Part shown: positions 1 to 7,548 of the stretch, piece after piece
Layout: each line of letters begins with the position of its first letter
How positions within the stretch are numbered: the stretch's first letter is position 1
Assembly: GCF_001643375.1 (NCBI RefSeq)
Contig: NZ_LSHB01000045.1
Location: forward strand, 62,001-126,000
DNA: 64,000 nucleotides
Direction of reading: 5' to 3'
From: Chryseobacterium sp. FP211-J200
GTDB lineage: Bacteria; Bacteroidota; Bacteroidia; Flavobacteriales; Weeksellaceae
Notes under the pieces: model-generated
Database searches by the model: none
Seen by the model: only the letters and a program-made list of their open reading frames with translations
What the model was told of the DNA's origin: nothing
Translations under genes and position numbers: made by a program

Positions 1-657
1 TGAAAGTTCATTCATCAAATTCACTTTGTTGTGAAGTCTTCCAGCTGTATCGATGATCACTACATCGGCATCCTGAGCAACCGCAGATTGAACAGTATCA
101 AATGCCACAGAAGCAGGGTCAGAACCCATGTCCTGTTTCACGATTGGAACGCCAACACGCTCGCTCCAGATCACCAATTGATCAACAGCAGCAGCACGGA
201 AAGTGTCTGCAGCTCCAAGAACCACTTTTAATCCTTGAGATTTGAATTGATGAGCCAATTTCCCGATCGTAGTCGTTTTTCCAACACCGTTGACGCCTAC
301 AACCATTATGACGTATGGTTTTTTGCTTGTATCGATGTTATCGGTATCAAGATGCGGATTATCTAATAAAAGTGCAGAGATCTCTTCTTTAAGGATCTCA
401 TCCAGTTCGCTTACGTTGACATACTTGTCTCTTGCAACGCGCTCCTCGATTCTTTTGATGATCTTGATAGTGGTTTCTGCGCCAACGTCGGATGCGATAA
501 GAACTTCCTCCAGATTATCAAGGACTTCATCATCAACTGTATTTTTCCCGACAACAGCTCTGGATATTTTGTCAAAAAAACCTTGGCTGGATTTTTCCAA
601 TCCTTTGTCAAGTGTTTCCTTATCTTCTTTTTTGAATATTTTTTTGAACCAACTCAT
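1..657 (-). CDS. ftsY: Signal recognition particle receptor FtsY (3' part outside window)
   Basis: This is the SRP receptor GTPase, which docks ribosome-SRP complexes at the inner membrane. The reading frame is open from the ATG at 657 to the left edge, giving the first 219 residues. I can see the helical N domain (about residues 25-100), then the G domain: P-loop GVNGVGKTTT near residue 121, DTFRAAA near 151 and DTAGR near 203, in the order of the SRP GTPase family. The N-terminal acidic A domain is very short, as is common in Bacteroidetes. It lies downstream of rpmB-rpmG-DUF4295 on the same strand but has its own -7 element and follows a terminator. Confidence 0.96.
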   Translation of the reverse strand, partial: MSWFKKIFKKEDKETLDKGLEKSSQGFFDKISRAVVGKNTVDDEVLDNLEEVLIASDVGAETTIKIIKRIEERVARDKYVNVSELDEILKEEISALLLDNPHLDTDNIDTSKKPYVIMVVGVNGVGKTTTIGKLAHQFKSQGLKVVLGAADTFRAAAVDQLVIWSERVGVPIVKQDMGSDPASVAFDTVQSAVAQDADVVIIDTAGRLHNKVNLMNELS

Positions 658-705
658 TTGATATATAAATGATTAATGATGATCGATAAATGATTTTACC
701 GGAAA

Positions 706-713
706 CAAATATA
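706..713 (-). promoter_or_regulatory. Bacteroidetes-type -7 element of ftsY
   Basis: On the minus strand this reads TATATTTG, matching the TAnnTTTG -7 consensus of the Bacteroidetes primary sigma factor. It lies 48 bases before the ftsY start and just beyond the terminator of the ribosomal protein operon. A clear -33 TTTG is not visible. Confidence 0.5.
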
Positions 714-715
714 AC

Positions 716-745
716 AAAAAAACTACCCTTAAAAAGAGTAGTTTT
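716..745 (-). terminator. Rho-independent terminator of rpmB-rpmG-DUF4295
   Basis: An AAAACTAC/GTAGTTTT stem with an A/T-rich loop is followed on the minus strand by a run of T. It sits 23 bases past the DUF4295 stop and separates that operon from ftsY. Confidence 0.7.
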
Positions 746-768
746 CTATATTGTATCCGGTTGAGAGA

Positions 769-924
769 TTATTTTTTAAGATAAGCTTCAACTTCGTCAG
801 CGTTCATTACTTTTTCTTCAAAAACGTAAGCTTCAGATTTAGAAGACTTCACCATTTTGATAACTTTGGTCATTTTTTTTGATCCAGCACCACCTTGAAG
901 CGTTGCTACTACTTTTTTTGCCAT
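769..924 (-). CDS. DUF4295 small basic protein
   Basis: This 51-residue lysine-rich protein starts MAKKVVATLQGG and ends in EVEAYLKK. Bacteroidetes carry this DUF4295 protein right after rpmG, and the position here (19 bases after the rpmG stop) fits that exactly. Its function is not established; size, charge and genomic position suggest a ribosome-associated protein, which is inference. The start codon at 924 is the only ATG in frame that keeps the conserved beginning. It is the last gene before the operon terminator. Confidence 0.85.
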   Translation of the reverse strand: MAKKVVATLQGGAGSKKMTKVIKMVKSSKSEAYVFEEKVMNADEVEAYLKK

Positions 925-943
925 TGTAAAATATTTTTATAGA

Positions 944-1126
944 TTACTTAATCTCTTTGTGAACAGTATATTTCTTAAGAACCGGATTGAATTTTTTAAG
1001 CTCCAATCTCTCTGTAGTGTTCTTTTTATTTTTTGTAGTAATGTATCTTGACATTCCTGCTACGCCACTTTCTCTGTGCTCAGTACATTCTAGAATTACC
1101 TGAACTCTGTTACCTTTTTTAGCCAT
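944..1126 (-). CDS. rpmG: 50S ribosomal protein L33
   Basis: This 60-residue protein is large-subunit ribosomal protein L33. It shows the family core of [17 protein letters not shown], followed by [12 protein letters not shown] and a C-terminal [10 protein letters not shown]. Only one cysteine is present in the usual zinc-ribbon region, so it is a zinc-independent (C-minus) form. The start codon overlaps the last base of the rpmB stop, so translation of the two ribosomal proteins is probably coupled. Confidence 0.97.
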   Translation of the reverse strand: MAKKGNRVQVILECTEHRESGVAGMSRYITTKNKKNTTERLELKKFNPVLKKYTVHKEIK

Positions 1127-1374
1127 TACTTAGTAGTGTTTTTAATAAATCCATTTCTAGCTGCTCTTTCAAGCGCCTCCTCGATACCAATCTTATTGAT
1201 GATTCTCAATCCGTGTGCAGAAACTTTCAGGGTTACTGATTTATCTTGCTCAGGAAGAAAAAATTTCTTCTCTAGTAAATTAATTTCAAAACGTCTTTTC
1301 GTTTTGTTATTAGCGTGGGAAACATTGTTTCCTACCATTGCACGCTTACCTGTTATTTGGCAAATTCTTGACAT
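1126..1374 (-). CDS. rpmB: 50S ribosomal protein L28
   Basis: This 82-residue protein is ribosomal protein L28. The N-terminal [21 protein letters not shown] and the following [10 protein letters not shown] are the family signature, and the length is typical. Zinc-binding cysteine pairs are absent, as in rpmG next door. It is the first gene of the rpmB-rpmG-DUF4295 operon, and the intergenic AT-rich stretch above 1374 is the likely promoter region. Confidence 0.97.
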   Translation of the reverse strand: MSRICQITGKRAMVGNNVSHANNKTKRRFEINLLEKKFFLPEQDKSVTLKVSAHGLRIINKIGIEEALERAARNGFIKNTTK

Positions 1375-1463
1375 ATCTCGATGTTCTTTTGACTAATGAA
1401 TATTTGAGAGTGCAAAATAAAGGATTATTTTCCGGATAGGCAAATTATTTTAAAAATAATTCA

Positions 1464-1511
1464 TAAAAAAACGAACGTGAAATATTTGATAATTAATATT
1501 CCACGTTCGTT
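1464..1511 (-). terminator. Terminator downstream of the ArsC-family gene
   Basis: A perfect 10-bp stem, AACGAACGTG with CACGTTCGTT, encloses a 22-base AT-rich loop. On the minus strand the stem is followed by a T tract. It begins 20 bases after the stop of the ArsC-like gene. Confidence 0.7.
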
Positions 1512-1530
1512 CCTGTATATATAGTGCAAT

Positions 1531-1881
1531 CTAGTTTTCTATAAAGAATTTTACGTTTTCCAACGGGTTTCCTGACATTGCCACCTTTCCTTTGATAAGG
1601 ATAGGGCATTGTATCAATTCAGGGTTCAAAGCGATAACTTCCAATGCTTGTTCATCATTCACAGATTCTGATTCCGAGAAATATTTTTTATAAAGTTCTT
1701 TGGAATGTCTCAGTATCCTGCTTGGATTCTTATTCAGTTTTTTGAAAAGTGTTCGCAGCTCAAAAAGGCTGAGTGGGTCTTTCTTGATATCAATGATCTG
1801 GAATTTGATGTCATTCTCGTCCAGATATTCCAAAATGGCTTTGGATTTCGGACAGCTGTTGTTGTGGATTACTTTTATCAT
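1531..1881 (-). CDS. ArsC/Spx-family thioredoxin-fold protein
   Basis: The 116-residue protein belongs to the arsenate reductase ArsC family (glutaredoxin-like fold). A single cysteine near residue 10 in NNSCPKSKA occupies the catalytic position, followed by a YLDENDIKF strand and the later QCPILIKGKVAMSGNP block that corresponds to the conserved proline loop region. Family members reduce arsenate with glutaredoxin, or act as redox regulators. The gene is not in an ars cluster, so arsenate reduction is only one possibility. It stands alone on the minus strand between the ribosomal operon and deoxynucleoside kinase, with its own terminator. Confidence 0.75.
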   Translation of the reverse strand: MIKVIHNNSCPKSKAILEYLDENDIKFQIIDIKKDPLSLFELRTLFKKLNKNPSRILRHSKELYKKYFSESESVNDEQALEVIALNPELIQCPILIKGKVAMSGNPLENVKFFIEN

Positions 1882-1957
1882 AACAGTGATGCTTTCAATT
1901 AAAACTTTGGCGATTGTAATTTTTCAGATTTGCTAAATTATTTCGCCAAAAAATAAT

Positions 1958-2572
1958 CTAAAACAAACCGTTCAACTCTGCATCGATTCTTTCTAATATG
2001 TACCCGAAATCTTCCGGTCTTTCTACAAAATCCAAGTTGTCCACATCTATGATGAGAAGCTTCCCTTCCTTGTAATTTTCTATCCAGCTTTGGTATTTGT
2101 TGTTCAGTTTGGACAGATAATCAATACTGATCCCGGCTTCATATTCTCGTCCTCTTTTGGAGATCTGTTTAACCAAAGTCGGAACGTCTGCTCTTAGGTA
2201 GATTAGCAAATCCGGTGCCGAAACAAAGTCCTTCATCAAGATGAAAACGGATAAATAATTCTTAAAATCACGCTCGGAAAGGAGATTCATCTCAGCCAGG
2301 TTTTCAGCAAAAATGTGTGCGTCTTCGTATATCGTTCTGTCTTGGATCACGTTTTTTCCACTCTCGCGAATCTCTTTTACCTGTCGGAATCTACTGCCCA
2401 AAAAGTAGATCTGAAGTGCAAAACTCCATTTTGACATATCGCCATAAAAATCATCCAAATAAGGGTTGTGATCTACATCTTCAAACTGTGCTTCCCAATT
2501 GTAATGTTTTGACAACATTGTTGTAAGCGTAGTTTTCCCGGCTCCAATATTTCCTGTAACAGCAATATGCAT
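1958..2572 (-). CDS. Deoxynucleoside kinase
   Basis: This 204-residue protein is a deoxynucleoside kinase of the dNK/dGK-dCK family, phosphorylating deoxynucleosides in salvage. It starts MHIAVTGNIGAGKTT, giving the P-loop at residues 7-15. The DVDHNPYLDDFY segment and the IQDRTIYEDAHIF segment correspond to the substrate-binding EN..L/ERS-like regions, and KRGREYE matches the lid arginines. Substrate choice cannot be read from the sequence. It is monocistronic; the gap to the next gene (2573-2645) is a palindromic AT-rich stretch. Confidence 0.88.
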   Translation of the reverse strand: MHIAVTGNIGAGKTTLTTMLSKHYNWEAQFEDVDHNPYLDDFYGDMSKWSFALQIYFLGSRFRQVKEIRESGKNVIQDRTIYEDAHIFAENLAEMNLLSERDFKNYLSVFILMKDFVSAPDLLIYLRADVPTLVKQISKRGREYEAGISIDYLSKLNNKYQSWIENYKEGKLLIIDVDNLDFVERPEDFGYILERIDAELNGLF

Positions 2573-2645
2573 TCTTTAATATAATTGATAAGTTATAATT
2601 GATGAATGATAATTTTAAAATCATTTATGACTTATCGATTATCAT

Positions 2646-3422
2646 TTATTTGGTGTAAAGATAAAGCTTGTCTTTTATGACAGCCAAAAATCCGGCGTTA
2701 TTTTTATCCACAATTTTTGCGCTTTCGTTTTTGAAGATCTCAGACAGGTCTTTTCCATCAAATTGATGAACGGTCTGACTTCCGAAGATCAGGATGTCAT
2801 TGTTGGTCCTTCGCAGTTTTCTCGCATTTAAAATGGGAGCGGAGTAGAGAAGTGTCGCTTTTGTGCTGTAAACTTCAAAGGTATTTTCACGAAGGATGTA
2901 CACCTTGTTATTATAGACCAGAAAATCCTTCAGCGATTGCAGATTGATATTAAAAGGAAAAGAACTGATCGTAGAAGTGCTTCGGAAATTGTATTGAATC
3001 AAGGTCTTGTTGCTTTCATCTATCATCCACGCAAATTGAAGGTCCTCGGCGTAAACTGCTTTTATAAAACCGAAATTCATACTTAGATTGATCTTTTGGA
3101 TCTCGTTCAGATTTTGGTCGAAGAATTTGATCTCCTGAGCATTTTCGGAGAACATTACAATGTTGAGCGGATTATTCACACTTTGAATCTTGTAGGGAAA
3201 TGTCAACATCAGCTTTCCAAGTCGATTTCCGAGTGAATCATATTTTGTAAAACTTAGATCCTTGTTCTTATAAAGATAGATACTGCCATAATCATCGCCA
3301 AACAATTCCTGCACATCTTTGGTGTTCAAAGAATCCAAGCCTATTTTCTTCTGAGAAAAAAATAGGCTTGAACTTAGTATTAATATGAGTGAAAATAATT
3401 TCAATAGACTTTGTTTGATCAA
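2646..3422 (-). CDS. Secreted protein of unknown function, beta-propeller-like
   Basis: I do not recognise a specific family. The 258-residue product starts with a signal peptide (hydrophobic residues 8-22, ending near LFFSQ). The rest alternates short beta-type segments such as FLVYNNKVYILRENTFEVYST and NNDILIFGSQTVHQFDG, suggesting a beta-propeller or similar repeat fold. It begins 18 bases after the stop of the DUF6759-like gene on the same strand, so the two are probably co-transcribed. A role at the cell envelope or in the periplasm is inference. Confidence 0.7.
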   Translation of the reverse strand: MIKQSLLKLFSLILILSSSLFFSQKKIGLDSLNTKDVQELFGDDYGSIYLYKNKDLSFTKYDSLGNRLGKLMLTFPYKIQSVNNPLNIVMFSENAQEIKFFDQNLNEIQKINLSMNFGFIKAVYAEDLQFAWMIDESNKTLIQYNFRSTSTISSFPFNINLQSLKDFLVYNNKVYILRENTFEVYSTKATLLYSAPILNARKLRRTNNDILIFGSQTVHQFDGKDLSEIFKNESAKIVDKNNAGFLAVIKDKLYLYTK

Positions 3423-3440
3423 TGGTCGATTCTGTGTGAT

Positions 3441-4010
3441 CTATCCACCTTTGAGTGTGATGATTACATCTCTTGTGAAGGCTTTGTTCTGATTGTAGGC
3501 CGCATCACAGATAGATGTTGTAACAGCGTAATTCCCTTTGTCCACCAAGATGTAATTTTGTCCATTGGCGGGAACGGTAAGGTTATAGAATTTTTTACCA
3601 CTTATTTTGATGACGAGGATACATTTGGATTTGTTTACAAACTGTATGATCGCTTCTTTTTTATTGGGGTTATTGTTAAAAAGACTTGTTAGCATTCTTG
3701 CCGTATTCTTTGCCTGTTCCGATGGTTCTCCTTTTGTGGCTGTAGTCCCAACTTTGGATGTTCTTTCGATCTTCTTTTCCGTCATCTGTGTGATGGCTGG
3801 CTTTGCAACTGTTGACGATGATGAGGATGATCCACCATATCTGAGGGTCATTGCTCTTTTCTTAAGTTCTGGGACCGCAGGATGTTTGGGGTTGTCCCGG
3901 ATGAATTTTTCAACAACAGCTCTGTCCGTTGTTTGCTTAGCCTCGAAAACGCTTTGCGAAAATGCAGAAATCCCGATCGTGAAAAATAAAAGTAAAAATA
4001 TCTTCTTCAT
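3441..4010 (-). CDS. DUF6759-like secreted protein
   Basis: The 189-residue protein has a signal peptide (MKKIFLLLFFTIGISAFSQS), a low-complexity serine stretch near residues 60-67, and a C-terminal domain of about 85 residues containing SGKKFYNLTVPANGQ and ILVDKGNYAVTTSICDAAY. That C-terminal domain is clearly related to the one in the product at 13593-14054: both share the LFN..NKK start, G-K-x-Y, the VP-A pattern, VD-x-G-x-Y and the S-x-x-C pair. I associate it with the flavobacterial DUF6759 group from memory, which is not checked. Function unknown; it is upstream of and likely co-transcribed with the beta-propeller-like gene. Confidence 0.65.
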   Translation of the reverse strand: MKKIFLLLFFTIGISAFSQSVFEAKQTTDRAVVEKFIRDNPKHPAVPELKKRAMTLRYGGSSSSSSTVAKPAITQMTEKKIERTSKVGTTATKGEPSEQAKNTARMLTSLFNNNPNKKEAIIQFVNKSKCILVIKISGKKFYNLTVPANGQNYILVDKGNYAVTTSICDAAYNQNKAFTRDVIITLKGG

Positions 4011-4181
4011 TATAATATAATATCTGATTCAATTTGAAACGTAAAAGTAAATTAAATCTTGTGAAATGATTAGAAAATTAAGATAATTAAATAATTAGTT
4101 CATCAATTGATCTTAAAAAATAATGTTGTGGTCCTATTTTATTAAGAATAAGAATGTGCGTTATTTTTTTATAAAAATCAC

Positions 4182-4189
4182 TATATTTG
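4182..4189 (+). promoter_or_regulatory. Promoter -7 element of tsf
   Basis: TATATTTGC matches the Bacteroidetes -7 consensus TAnnTTTGC. It lies about 60 bases upstream of the tsf start, giving a normal leader length, and no -33 TTTG is obvious at standard spacing. Confidence 0.55.
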
Positions 4190-4248
4190 CACGCTGAAAA
4201 ACGTGAAAGCGTAAAATCAAAACAAATAATAAAAAAAATAATTTCATT

Positions 4249-5073
4249 ATGTATACACCAGTAGCTGCAGATGTAGCAAAACTAAGAAACACCACAGGTG
4301 CAGGAATGATGGATTGCAAGAAAGCTCTTACAGAAGCTGAAGGAGATTTCGAAAAAGCAATCGACATCCTTAGAAAAAAAGGTCAAAAAGTGGCTGCAAA
4401 CAGAGCGGACAGAGATTCTTCTGAAGGTGCTGTGATCGCAAGAGTAAACCAAGACAACACATTGGGAGCTATCATCTCTCTTAACTGTGAGACTGACTTC
4501 GTAGCTAAGAATGATGCTTTCGTAGAATTGGCTTACGAATTGGCTGAGCAAGCTGTTGCATATTCTAACAAAGAAGAGTTTTTGGCTTCTGACTTCCACG
4601 GACAATCTGTTGCTGAAAAATTGATAGAGCAAACTGGAATCATCGGAGAAAAGATCGAGATCGGTGCTTTTGAAAGTATTCAAGGTGCGTTCTTAGGTGC
4701 TTACATCCACGCTGGAAACAAAATTGCTTCTATCACTTCTCTTTCTGCAAAAGTAGACGGAGCTGACGAAGCTGCAAAATCTGTTTCTATGCAAGTTGCT
4801 GCAATGAACCCAATTGCGCTTGACGAGACTCAGGTTTCTCAGGAAACAATTGACAAAGAATTGGAGATCGAAAGAGAATTGTTGACAAAAGAAGGGAAAC
4901 CTGCAAACATCATCGATAATATCTTGAAAGGTAAAATGCAGAGATTCTACAAAGACAATACTTTGGTACACCAGTCTTTCATCAAAGATGCTGGAATCAG
5001 TGTTGCTGACTATGTGAAGTCTGTAAACGGAGATCTTAAAGTAACAGGATTCGTAAGAGTTGCTCTTTCTTAA
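4249..5073 (+). CDS. tsf: Translation elongation factor Ts
   Basis: EF-Ts is the guanine-nucleotide exchange factor that recycles EF-Tu. The 274-residue product has the N-terminal UBA-like domain with LRNTTGAGMMDCKKAL, then SLNCETDFVAKNDAF, the family signature that contacts EF-Tu, two core repeats and a C-terminal IKDAGISVADYVK helix. Length agrees with other Bacteroidetes EF-Ts. In many bacteria tsf follows rpsB; here it stands alone behind its own promoter and ahead of a strong terminator, with an opposite-strand gene upstream. Confidence 0.98.
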   Translation: MYTPVAADVAKLRNTTGAGMMDCKKALTEAEGDFEKAIDILRKKGQKVAANRADRDSSEGAVIARVNQDNTLGAIISLNCETDFVAKNDAFVELAYELAEQAVAYSNKEEFLASDFHGQSVAEKLIEQTGIIGEKIEIGAFESIQGAFLGAYIHAGNKIASITSLSAKVDGADEAAKSVSMQVAAMNPIALDETQVSQETIDKELEIERELLTKEGKPANIIDNILKGKMQRFYKDNTLVHQSFIKDAGISVADYVKSVNGDLKVTGFVRVALS

Positions 5074-5099
5074 TTAAGATTCAAAACAAATAAAATCAG

Positions 5100-5130
5100 A
5101 TCCCGCTATATTTTTATAGTGGGATTTTTT
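5100..5130 (+). terminator. Rho-independent terminator of tsf
   Basis: An 11-bp stem (ATCCCGCTATA paired with TATAGTGGGAT, one G-U pair) with a 4-base loop is followed by TTTTT. It begins 27 bases after the tsf stop. Confidence 0.85.
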
Positions 5131-5147
5131 GTTATTATATTTAGAAG

Positions 5148-5155
5148 TAAATTTG
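5148..5155 (+). promoter_or_regulatory. Promoter -7 element of the first T9SS surface protein
   Basis: TAAATTTGC matches the Bacteroidetes -7 consensus, with a TTTG at 5128-5131 sixteen bases upstream as a possible -33. The start codon at 5174 is 18 bases downstream. Confidence 0.6.
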
Positions 5156-5173
5156 CACTCCATATTTTGTTGA

Positions 5174-7486
5174 ATGAAATTCTCTACATCTTTCCAATTT
5201 CTATTTTACGTTCTGAGCATAATTTTCAGTAATTATGCGAAGGCTCAATATATTAGTGTAGATACAAATTACACTGCAGATCAATTGGTAAAGGATATCT
5301 TTATTGGATCCCAAAATGCAAGTTGCATCACGGTAGATAATGTGACCGTAACTGGATGGGATTTTGGAGGCGGTGATTTGAGTTATGGATACTTCAATAG
5401 AAATGGTAGTGCATTTGAGGTTGAAGAAGGTATTGTTTTGTCTAGTGGTAGAGTTTCGGAAGCTGTTGGTTCTTTTCCTTGGATTCAAAGCGCTACCGCT
5501 TTTACCTGGGGCGGAGATCCTGATTTGGAAAGAGGTGCGAATATTAGCAATACTACCAATGCGACCATCTTAGAATTTGATTTTACCTCGAACCAAAGTG
5601 ATAAAATCAGTTTCGATTATATGTTTCTTTCAGAGCAGTATCTGAGACTGTCTGATCCTGGCACTTGCGGCTATACGGATGGTTTCGCATTTCTCATAAA
5701 AAAAGTTGGTGATCCGGATTATCAGAATATTGCTGTCATTCCAGGGTCCCAAACGCCTATAACGTCAAACAATGTTAGAGGAGCTGGAGGAAAATGTTCT
5801 CCAATCAATGAAAATTATTTTGGACATTACAATCCAAATTATAGTCCTGTTAGTTTTAATGGTCAAACCGCAATTCTTAGTGCTAAAACAGAAGTGGTTC
5901 CTGGACAGAAATACCATATCAAATTAGTAATTGCAGATCAGGGAAATGGATTGTATGATTCTGGTGTCTTTTTGAAAGCAGGTAGTTTTACAGGAAATAT
6001 AGATCTTGGTCCTGATCTAACGTTGGAGAATTCAGACCCCCTTTGTGCAGGCAGTTACCATGATATCACAACAGTTTCCGGAGCAACTTCTTACAGATGG
6101 TTCCGAAACGGGATTCCAATTCCTGGTACTGATGATATTGATACATACAGAGCAACCCAGGAAGGCGATTACCGGGTAGATATTGTTCTCAGTAGCGGGT
6201 GCAAATTGGAAGGTAATTTAAGAATAGAAGACGCACCAGTTGCGCAAATCAGTACTACACCCATTATGATTTGTGATAATGATTTTAATGGTAGTTTCAC
6301 TGCAAAACTCTCGCAGTTCGATAGCCAGATCATTCGGGATTATGATGAGAATGTGTTTGATCGTTTTTATTCGTTAACCCCAGGTGGAGCAGCTATCGAT
6401 CCGGATTCAGATTTTATTTTCAGCAGCGATCCGCAGACCTTATATCTTTCTGTTGGGGCTAAAACATGCATACCTGATATTTATCCTATCCAATTTTATT
6501 TTGGAACCCAATTGAAATTCAATACAGTTCAGGAAATTGATATTTGTGATGATGATATTAGCGGAAATCAGACTTTTAATTTATCAGACTATGTTGAAGT
6601 TATTACAGATGAGACCGATGTGACAGCAACTTATTTTGATGACGAATCTAAGGCGAAGCTTGGAGGGAATTCAACCATATCAAATTCCCAAACCATCAGT
6701 GCAGATGCGAAATTTTTCATCAGAATAGAAAAAGCAAAATTCTGTCCCAGTTATAAAGAGATTACCTTCAAATTCAAACAACCCCAAGAATCTACAGTTC
6801 TTAAAAATATGAAAACCGTCATCTGTAAAGGTGCAACGGTTGATCTGGATGCTGGGTCAGGCTTTCAGTTTTATGAATGGAGCAATGGCGTGAAAGGACA
6901 ATTTGAAAATGAAATCGAGGATGTTCCAGCGGGAGATTATTGGGTGAAACTGACTTATAACGACTGCGTTTATCAGCAATTTGTGAAAATAACCGAAGCA
7001 GAAGAACCCATGATCGATAATATTTTGATCGAAGGAACTACAGCCACCGTATTGGTTTCTGGAGGAACTTTGCCTTATGAATTTGCTTTAGACAGTGGGA
7101 CTTATCAAAGTTCCAATATCTTCACCAATGTTGAATTGGGTTCTCATACTGTTTATGTAAAAGGAGGAGACGGATGCACAGTGATTGCACAACAATTTAC
7201 ATTGATCAATTCCCTAAACATCATTACACCAAATGGTGATGGGGTAAATGATGTCATCGATTATTCTTCATTATTGAAGAAATTAGAACCTAAATTCGAA
7301 ATCTATGACCGTTTTGGCATTTTGATCTTCAAAGGCGATACAAGCAACCGTTTCATCTGGAACGGAAGCTTCAGTGGTAAAACTTTACCGACTTCTTCCT
7401 ATTGGTACATCTTGGAATGGAATGAAACCGGAAACCCGCAAAGAGTGCAACAAAACGGCTGGATCCTACTGAAGAATCGAAATTAA
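5174..7486 (+). CDS. Choice-of-anchor L surface protein with T9SS type B sorting domain
   Basis: This 770-residue protein is a secreted, cell-surface type protein exported by the type IX secretion system. A signal peptide (residues 1-24) is followed by a choice-of-anchor L domain, seen in YTADQLVKDIFIGSQNASC and GIVLSSGRVSEAVG (about residues 30-270). Ig-like/PKD-like segments follow, each opening with a C-D-D/D-N-D type motif, then a SprB-like GGTLPYEFALDSG repeat near 620. The C terminus has ITPNGDGVNDV and ends WILLKNRN, the gliding-motility-associated type B sorting domain. The following gene shares the last 200 or so residues in architecture, so the two look like tandem paralogues. Confidence 0.88.
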   Translation: MKFSTSFQFLFYVLSIIFSNYAKAQYISVDTNYTADQLVKDIFIGSQNASCITVDNVTVTGWDFGGGDLSYGYFNRNGSAFEVEEGIVLSSGRVSEAVGSFPWIQSATAFTWGGDPDLERGANISNTTNATILEFDFTSNQSDKISFDYMFLSEQYLRLSDPGTCGYTDGFAFLIKKVGDPDYQNIAVIPGSQTPITSNNVRGAGGKCSPINENYFGHYNPNYSPVSFNGQTAILSAKTEVVPGQKYHIKLVIADQGNGLYDSGVFLKAGSFTGNIDLGPDLTLENSDPLCAGSYHDITTVSGATSYRWFRNGIPIPGTDDIDTYRATQEGDYRVDIVLSSGCKLEGNLRIEDAPVAQISTTPIMICDNDFNGSFTAKLSQFDSQIIRDYDENVFDRFYSLTPGGAAIDPDSDFIFSSDPQTLYLSVGAKTCIPDIYPIQFYFGTQLKFNTVQEIDICDDDISGNQTFNLSDYVEVITDETDVTATYFDDESKAKLGGNSTISNSQTISADAKFFIRIEKAKFCPSYKEITFKFKQPQESTVLKNMKTVICKGATVDLDAGSGFQFYEWSNGVKGQFENEIEDVPAGDYWVKLTYNDCVYQQFVKITEAEEPMIDNILIEGTTATVLVSGGTLPYEFALDSGTYQSSNIFTNVELGSHTVYVKGGDGCTVIAQQFTLINSLNIITPNGDGVNDVIDYSSLLKKLEPKFEIYDRFGILIFKGDTSNRFIWNGSFSGKTLPTSSYWYILEWNETGNPQRVQQNGWILLKNRN

Positions 7487-7516
7487 ACAAGTTTTAAGCA
7501 ATAAAATCCTTTTTTC

Positions 7517-7524
7517 TACATTTG
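7517..7524 (+). promoter_or_regulatory. Promoter -7 element of the second T9SS surface protein
   Basis: TACATTTG matches TAnnTTTG and lies 25 bases upstream of the start at 7549, so the second surface protein probably has its own promoter. Confidence 0.5.
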
Positions 7525-7548
7525 TAATATATTGAACCGGCTATTACG

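Noticed and set aside
411-611. Protein frame inside ftsY on the minus strand
   Set aside because: It is in another frame of the ftsY gene, which has strong motif support; it has no family features.
1136-1396. Plus-strand protein over rpmB
   Set aside because: It is the antisense of L28; no start signal or motif.
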